Part shown: positions 60,701-64,000 of the stretch, piece after piece
How positions within the stretch are numbered: the stretch's first letter is position 1
How the letters are laid out: the number at the start of each line of letters is the position of its first letter
From: Acidobacteriales bacterium 59-55
Lineage (GTDB): Bacteria; Acidobacteriota; Terriglobia; Terriglobales; Acidobacteriaceae
Assembly (NCBI GenBank): GCA_001897435.1
Contig: MKSV01000005.1
Location: 36,460-100,459, forward strand
Direction of reading: 5' to 3'
DNA length: 64,000 nt
Notes under the pieces: generated by a model
The model's input: only the letters and a program-made list of their open reading frames with translations
What the model was told of the DNA's origin: nothing
Database searches by the model: none
Position numbers and translations under genes: made by a program

Positions 60701-61000
60701 GGAATTCACCAGCAGCGGCAGCCGTACAGGTTCGATCGGGTGCAGATGCGGCAGATACGAGGCAGGCCGCAATCGTTGCCCCATATCGCTCACACCAATC
60801 TCTGCTCCGATGTGCGCCCGCACGCCTCTCCTCCGACCTTCCATATGAAGGCGTGGCGCACCGTATACGCCGTTGCGGTCCAACAATGCTATCGCTGGCA
60901 TCTCCAGATCGGCTGCCTGCTGGATCAGAAACTCAGGCATAGTCGCGCCCTCAAGAAAGCTGAAGGCGGAGCGGGCGTGCAGTTCAACATACTCAGTCAT
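57770..61000 (-). CDS. dnaE2: Error-prone DNA polymerase III alpha subunit homologue DnaE2
   Basis: 1076 residues from the ATG at 61000 (MTEYVELHARSAFSFLEGA); it overlaps imuB by eight bases. The frame extends to 61087 but only within imuB. Seen: the PHP domain start ELHARSAFSFLEGA, LIQGRGSAANSVVCYALEIT, catalytic aspartates in GEWPDIDLDLPS (about residues 400-411), and the C-terminal OB-fold region GVLSAADLRAIPDGTFVRVAGAVIARQRPG. DnaE2 makes the translesion synthesis step with ImuB in SOS mutagenesis and does not carry out bulk replication. It lies on the element; the host presumably has another copy. Confidence 0.95.
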   Translation of the reverse strand: MTEYVELHARSAFSFLEGATMPEFLIQQAADLEMPAIALLDRNGVYGAPRLHMEGRRRGVRAHIGAEIGVSDMGQRLRPASYLPHLHPIEPVRLPLLVNSRTGYQNLCRLITRFKLRESTKAEGAALTSDFEEYGEGLVCLTGDSEGPLAAALASGGYDAAHKTVERLVHVFGRKNVYVEIQRHFDREEEHRNRAAIRIARSLNLSLLATGGVNYATPYEREILDVFTCIRHGKTLDTAGRLLTRNAERHLRSAHQMQQLFYDYPDAISNTRELSTRLQFELTGLGYEFPAYPVPDGQTMNSFLRKRVEEGIRSRYLPKNDPALYAKATLQAERELRLIERLGLAGYFLIVWDIVCFCKKSGILIQGRGSAANSVVCYALEITIVDSVGLDLLFERFLSEERGEWPDIDLDLPSVTDRERAIQYVYQRYGELGAAMTANVTTYRSRSASREAGKVLGFDKETAGRLAGLVSAWEWKGPSDTLKGGFKTAGFDMRNARIAKYLDLCERMQNLPRNLSQHSGGMVICQGHLDSVVPIERASMAGRTVVQWDKDDCSDMKIIKVDLLGLGMLAVLADCRELVPKHYGKTLDYAQLPQDDDVYKSIQKADTVGLFQIESRAQMSALPRTRPKCFADLSMQVAIIRPGPVTGKFVNPYIERRLGRQPITYLHPSFEPFLRRTLGVPLFQEQVMKVGMVAANLTGGEAEELRKAMGGKRSDAILVRMRERLIEGMTANGIASDVQVEILRILSTVREFMFPESHAHSFASIAYSSAYTKFHYLAAYTCALLNNQPMGFYSPSTIINDAKRHGLKVMPIDVQCSEWNCTLEELKDTESKCSDPFVLRIGLRYVKGLRQEMGNAVAEARECDGPFASEYDLKRRVPSIRKAELLLLAKAGAFNWTGKKHDRRTALWRAERAGQSVGPLFENIPDKYEINDSSPLLSMTIDERLVADFFITGLTIGPHPMAYHRTQMNENGVLSAADLRAIPDGTFVRVAGAVIARQRPGTASGFIFLSNEDETGISNAIINPKLYEQNRVSVTRGKFLVVEGVLQNQDGVISVKASAVRVLQLSDVDVRSHDFH

Positions 61001-62480
61001 ATGTCCCCTGCACATACCAGCAACGGGAGCTAGGATCGAAGGCAATGCGGCATACACGCTCTGCGGTCTCGGTTCCCAGCCGCACATCCCACTCTTCGCG
61101 GCACCAGTTAGCTTCCGACCACCACTGTCCGCTCACGCGCCAGGGGCCAGCGATCTCACGGACGATATATTTCTGCCCCTCCCAAAAGACCTGCGCCGGT
61201 GCATTGCCGGTAAGGACAACGCCGACCGCTTGCGGCGGACGGGAGACACGTAAAGCCGTAGGAACTGACAGAGATTGTTTCTCGCTCCTCGCCGGAGGAG
61301 GAGGTGCGAACGGAATCATGCGGAAGGCGTTCGGCCTATGATCGTCTGTCAGCTCCGGTGAGCCGACACGCTGCTCACCGACGAGTTTCCGTAGACGTGC
61401 CAATGTGATCTCCAACCTCCCCGGCTCCGGTGCTTGCGGCAGAAACAAACCGTGCTGTGCGCGGTAGGGTGCGGCAGACTGCGCGTGAAGTTCTAAACCG
61501 AGAATCGCGGCACTTGGCGGATGCGTCTCCAGGTCAAGTTGCAACAGCTTGAGCAGCGTGGGTCTGTCCTGGAGCGGCAATGCTGGCCGGACGATGCGCT
61601 CGTGCAACTTGTCACCATCGACGTTCAGTACCACTCGCAACGAGGCAATGGCCCGCGCCTTCAACTTCACGCGTTCCAGCAACGCATCCGTCATGCGGGC
61701 AAGCAGGAATAACAGCGGCTCCAGTATCTCGACCGGATGATCCAGTTCCATGCGTTCGATCAGACCTTCCTCGAAGCTCGGCTCTATCGGGAACATCAGG
61801 TGCGGCCACTCGCCACGAGCAAGCGAATGCAGTTTTTTGCCAGTCTGTCCGATACGCGCAATCAGATCGGTCTCGGCAAGAGCAGCCAACTCCCCGCAGG
61901 TGCGGATGCCCCACGATTGAAATATCTCCTCATGCTGTGGCTCCAAGGACAACACGCGCAGAGGAAGATCCCGCATAGCCTCCGCTTCGCAGCCGGGTAG
62001 CGCAACCGAGACGCCGGTTCTGCCCAGTGCGAGACACACCGCCGCATGAAAGTTCTCTGCGATGGCTACGTTTGCGAGGAAGCCAGCGGCCATCGTGCTC
62101 TGGCGCAGCTTGGTGGCGAGCTGTTCGGCATCACCATACAGACGATTCATGCCCTCGATGTCGAGCGCATAGGTGCCTGGATATTTTTCAACATATTCAA
62201 TTCGTGGAGAGAACAGGCACACGATGGTGTGAAGAATCATCTGTGCAGAGGCTTCGTCCTTCAACTTGCGCGAAAGCGCAACTACTTCAGGGAACGATTC
62301 TGCTTGCAGGCGCGTCATGCCCGCTTCCACGCCTAAAGCGCGTGCTGCCTTGTTTGCTGCAACGACGATCTCCGCCGGTGGCTCGCCGTCCAATAATGCA
62401 AAAGGCCGCTTCCTCAGTTCCGGGCGCTGATGCGCGGCGGCCTGTGCGAAGAAATTCGGAGGATGGAGGACGGCGTACAT
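60993..62480 (-). CDS. imuB: ImuB, DNA polymerase Y-family protein
   Basis: 495 residues from the ATG at 62480, which overlaps the imuA stop by one base (TAATG). The Y-family body is recognisable: FALLDGEPPAEIVVAANKAARALGVEAGMTRLQAESFPEV, IEYVEKYPGTYALDIEGMNRLYG, IRTCGELAALAETDLIARIGQTGKKLHSLARGE. The palm does not have the full set of catalytic acidic residues, as expected for ImuB, which acts as an adaptor linking DnaE2 and the sliding clamp. The C-terminal GLxLPQAPEPGRLEITLARLRKLVGEQRVGSPELTDDHRPNAF motif and the tail typical of ImuB are present. It is 8 bp into dnaE2. Confidence 0.92.
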   Translation of the reverse strand: MYAVLHPPNFFAQAAAHQRPELRKRPFALLDGEPPAEIVVAANKAARALGVEAGMTRLQAESFPEVVALSRKLKDEASAQMILHTIVCLFSPRIEYVEKYPGTYALDIEGMNRLYGDAEQLATKLRQSTMAAGFLANVAIAENFHAAVCLALGRTGVSVALPGCEAEAMRDLPLRVLSLEPQHEEIFQSWGIRTCGELAALAETDLIARIGQTGKKLHSLARGEWPHLMFPIEPSFEEGLIERMELDHPVEILEPLLFLLARMTDALLERVKLKARAIASLRVVLNVDGDKLHERIVRPALPLQDRPTLLKLLQLDLETHPPSAAILGLELHAQSAAPYRAQHGLFLPQAPEPGRLEITLARLRKLVGEQRVGSPELTDDHRPNAFRMIPFAPPPPARSEKQSLSVPTALRVSRPPQAVGVVLTGNAPAQVFWEGQKYIVREIAGPWRVSGQWWSEANWCREEWDVRLGTETAERVCRIAFDPSSRCWYVQGTYD

Positions 62481-63253
62481 TACCGCACCCGCGACCAGAG
62501 CGTTTCGGCGTGCCATTCCGCTCGTACGGACGGCTTCTTCTGGAGAAAGGGAGAACCTTCATTGCGATTGCGTTCCCGTACCAACATGTACGGCTGGCGC
62601 TCGAAGAGAGGCGTTTCGCCGTGACTGCTGAAAGGTTGAATGCAAGTTGGTTCAGAGCGTAAGACGAGAGCCGCGCAACTACCGGCGCATGGCGCTTGCG
62701 TAAGAAAGATGAGCGCAGTGCGGGCCTGCTCTGCCGCGAGTCGAAAGCGATACCACGTTGCCAGAGGAATACGCATCGTGTGTTGCGGGAGCACATCGCT
62801 CATATCGAGCACGACAGCGGCAAAGCCTCCGGCCTGAAGCAACAAATCCGTTGCCTTCAATGCCTGCTCCAGACGCGACCACGATTTGTCGGTAACGCGC
62901 TCTTTGCGTTCTGCCGACGTGCGGAGCCATAGCAGCCGTTTTAACTCCACGCCCGCCGCTGCCGCCGATTCCGGGGACAACGCATCGCTGACATCGACCC
63001 AGGCACACGCAGCACCGGATCGCGTGATGGCGGCGATGGCAGACAGTCCGAACGATGTCTTACCCGTCGATGCAGTGCCGCTCAGTTCAGTGATGCTCCC
63101 GCGAGGAATACCGCCGCCAAGGACTGCATCGACCTCGCTGATACCTGTTGCGAAGAGTTCCGGGGCCTGTTTGATCTTGAGGGTAAGAGCAGCAGGCACC
63201 CGAATTGCGAGCGTGGTTTCAATCTGGAGACGGAGGGCGGCGGATGCGGGCAT
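62480..63253 (-). CDS. imuA: ImuA/RecA-like protein of the mutasome
   Basis: 257 residues. A RecA-like fold is seen: FATGISEVDAVLGGGIPRGSITELSGTASTGKTSFGLSAIAAITRSGAACAWVDVSDALSP with Walker A GTASTGKTS and FAAVVLDMSDVLP as the Walker B strand. It is shorter than RecA and lacks the recombinase C-terminus. In the imuA-imuB-dnaE2 cassette such proteins help assemble the polymerase complex. The start is 10 bp below the shared 22-bp repeat element, and it is divergent from the SRAP gene with a 150-bp gap. Confidence 0.88.
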   Translation of the reverse strand: MPASAALRLQIETTLAIRVPAALTLKIKQAPELFATGISEVDAVLGGGIPRGSITELSGTASTGKTSFGLSAIAAITRSGAACAWVDVSDALSPESAAAAGVELKRLLWLRTSAERKERVTDKSWSRLEQALKATDLLLQAGGFAAVVLDMSDVLPQHTMRIPLATWYRFRLAAEQARTALIFLTQAPCAGSCAALVLRSEPTCIQPFSSHGETPLFERQPYMLVRERNRNEGSPFLQKKPSVRAEWHAETLWSRVR

Positions 63254-63262
63254 GGAACCTTC

Positions 63263-63284
63263 TTCGCCTTATGTTCGCCTATCC
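63263..63284 (-). promoter_or_regulatory. Direct-repeat operator candidate upstream of imuA
   Basis: TTCGCCTTATG followed by TTCGCCTATCC: the same sequence, with one base changed, as at 51174-51195. It overlaps the imuA leader 10 bp before the ATG. TTGACA on the minus strand at 63301-63296 may be its -35. SOS cassettes of this kind are normally LexA-controlled, so this is the best LexA-box candidate. No match is claimed to a published acidobacterial LexA motif. Confidence 0.55.
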
Positions 63285-63403
63285 ATGCTGGTCTCTGTCA
63301 ACTGAGACTTGACCCATTACTTGTGCAAGCTCCGGCTAAGTGATTACACATAAGAGGCTTGCGCAGCTTATTCTTTTATCCTGTTAGGCATACACTAAGG
63401 CTC

Positions 63404-63871
63404 ATGTGTGGCCGCTACCGTCGAAAATCGGATAAACAGCGCATCGCAGATGCGTTCGCTGTGAGCGCCGGTCTCGAAGAACTCGACCTTGCTTCCGAGA
63501 ATGATATTGCGCCGGGGTCGATCCAGCCGGTCGTCGCCATCAATCAAGATGGTGAGCGTCAGATAGAACTCATGCGGTGGGGATTCAAACTGCCCGACCG
63601 TCTGCTCTTCAATGCTCGCTCCGAGGGCATCGAAAGCTCAAAGTTTTGGAAGGATTCATTCGGGGAGCGACGCTGCATCGTTCCCGCCGACAGCTTCTAT
63701 GAGTGGGAAAAAGTGAAATCCGGCAAGAAACCGAAGTTTGAGTTTGCCGGGCCGGGCCGGGAACCGTTCGGTATGGCCGGTCTCTGGAAGCTCTGGAAGA
63801 ATCCTAAGACTGAGCTATGGGAGCGGACTTTTGCCGTCATCACAGGAGAACCGAACGAACTTGTTCTATGA
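63404..63871 (+). CDS. SRAP/YedK-like protein, C-terminally truncated
   Basis: 155 residues from the ATG at 63404, giving the obligatory MCGRYRR start in which Cys2 becomes the catalytic residue after Met removal. Asn in LLFNARSEG and the SFYEWEKV Glu are present. Full-length family members have about 220 residues and contain a late HDRMPVIL-type motif with the His needed for reversal of the abasic-site crosslink. Here the protein stops right before that motif (VITGEPNELVL) and the DNA after the stop does not continue the family in any frame. SRAP proteins shield abasic sites in single-stranded DNA. The gene is divergent from the imuA cassette. Confidence 0.8.
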   Translation: MCGRYRRKSDKQRIADAFAVSAGLEELDLASENDIAPGSIQPVVAINQDGERQIELMRWGFKLPDRLLFNARSEGIESSKFWKDSFGERRCIVPADSFYEWEKVKSGKKPKFEFAGPGREPFGMAGLWKLWKNPKTELWERTFAVITGEPNELVL

Positions 63872-64000
63872 GTTAAGTGGAATAGCGTTCAGCGGAATTA
63901 GTAACGAAACGATGTGAGATAAAATTTCGGCAGTCTCGATCCAACTTCCGCTTCGTAAGGGGCGTTATGGAGAAGCCGATTATCAGGAGATAGGAGCGGG
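63872..64000. other. Unassigned sequence after the truncated SRAP gene
   Basis: About 130 bp to the window edge. It contains the near-repeat GTGGAATAGCG and GCGGAATTAG directly after the stop codon. This could be the end of an inserted element that cut the SRAP gene, but no transposase is visible within the window. Confidence 0.3.

Larger units (their letters stand above)
26198..64000. mobile_element. Integrative and conjugative element (left portion) at tRNA-Val
   Basis: The region after the tRNA carries, in order, a tyrosine recombinase, an excisionase-like protein, a regulator, a full VirB-type secretion gene set, ssb, primase, a candidate oriT, VirD4, a MobF relaxase and defence cargo. 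The tRNA 3' end is the probable left attachment core. I did not find a second copy of that tRNA segment to the right, so the right end is beyond 64000, and the boundary given here is only the window edge. The tRNA remains intact because the element brings its own 3' end. Confidence 0.85.

Overview
The window is chromosomal DNA of a GC-rich bacterium, most likely an acidobacterium of the Terriglobus/Granulicella/Edaphobacter type. This is inferred from the gene mix: two ArnT-like glycosyltransferases, an HpnI-like glycosyltransferase, a split pilB/pilC-pilMNOP locus, a GH51 arabinofuranosidase and an imuA-imuB-dnaE2 cassette. It was not tested against any database. The window splits sharply at a tRNA-Val gene (26147-26221).

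Left of the tRNA (1-26.1 kb) is ordinary core genome. It holds an edge-truncated GT21-like glycosyltransferase, tandem ArnT-like glycosyltransferases, a Ppx/GppA phosphatase with an HD domain, SixA, 6-phosphogluconate dehydrogenase, an A-type Fe-S carrier, pilC, a Phd/VapC toxin-antitoxin pair, HdeD, then pilB-pilM-pilN-pilO-pilP-like-pseudopilin in a tight operon. A DHA2 drug exporter, the GH51 enzyme, a YdcF-like protein and a sigma factor/anti-sigma/DUF3106 cluster follow.

Right of the tRNA (26.2-64 kb) is the left part of an integrative and conjugative element. A tyrosine recombinase ends 6 bp from the tRNA 3' end, followed by a small excisionase-like protein and a LysR regulator. A VirB-type secretion operon comes next (VirB2, B3, B4, B9, B10, B5, a coiled-coil protein, B6, a small membrane protein, B8, B11). 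Then come ssb behind a hairpin-rich leader, a fosA fosfomycin-resistance gene on the other strand, a RepB-type primase, two ribbon-helix-helix-like proteins around a candidate oriT, a VirD4 coupling protein and a MobF-type relaxase/helicase. The far end of the element is outside the window.

The cargo (46.3-57.4 kb) begins with two decayed gene remnants and then becomes a dense conflict island. A five-gene minus-strand operon encodes a ThsB-like TIR protein, an Nmad2-type protein, a small membrane protein, a membrane-anchored dCTP-deaminase-like protein and a MazG protein. It runs head-on into a gene for a protein like the helical domain of 5-hmdU DNA kinase. Two convergent Thoeris-like operons follow. 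One has a SLOG-patatin fusion with two ThsB-type TIR genes. The other has a double-TIR protein, a stand-alone SLOG protein, a ThsB-type TIR and another TIR. In all there are six TIR proteins and two SLOG proteins. The usual reading is that TIR enzymes make an NAD-derived signal, SLOG domains bind it, and the linked effector (here a phospholipase) kills the infected cell. The SLOG-patatin pairing and its co-location with nucleotide-modification genes is the best candidate for an undescribed system.

The window closes with the SOS-mutagenesis cassette imuA-imuB-dnaE2 and a truncated SRAP-family gene. A 22-bp direct-repeat element upstream of imuA recurs almost identically in the TIR/SLOG-patatin intergenic region, which suggests shared, possibly SOS-type, control of mutagenesis and defence.
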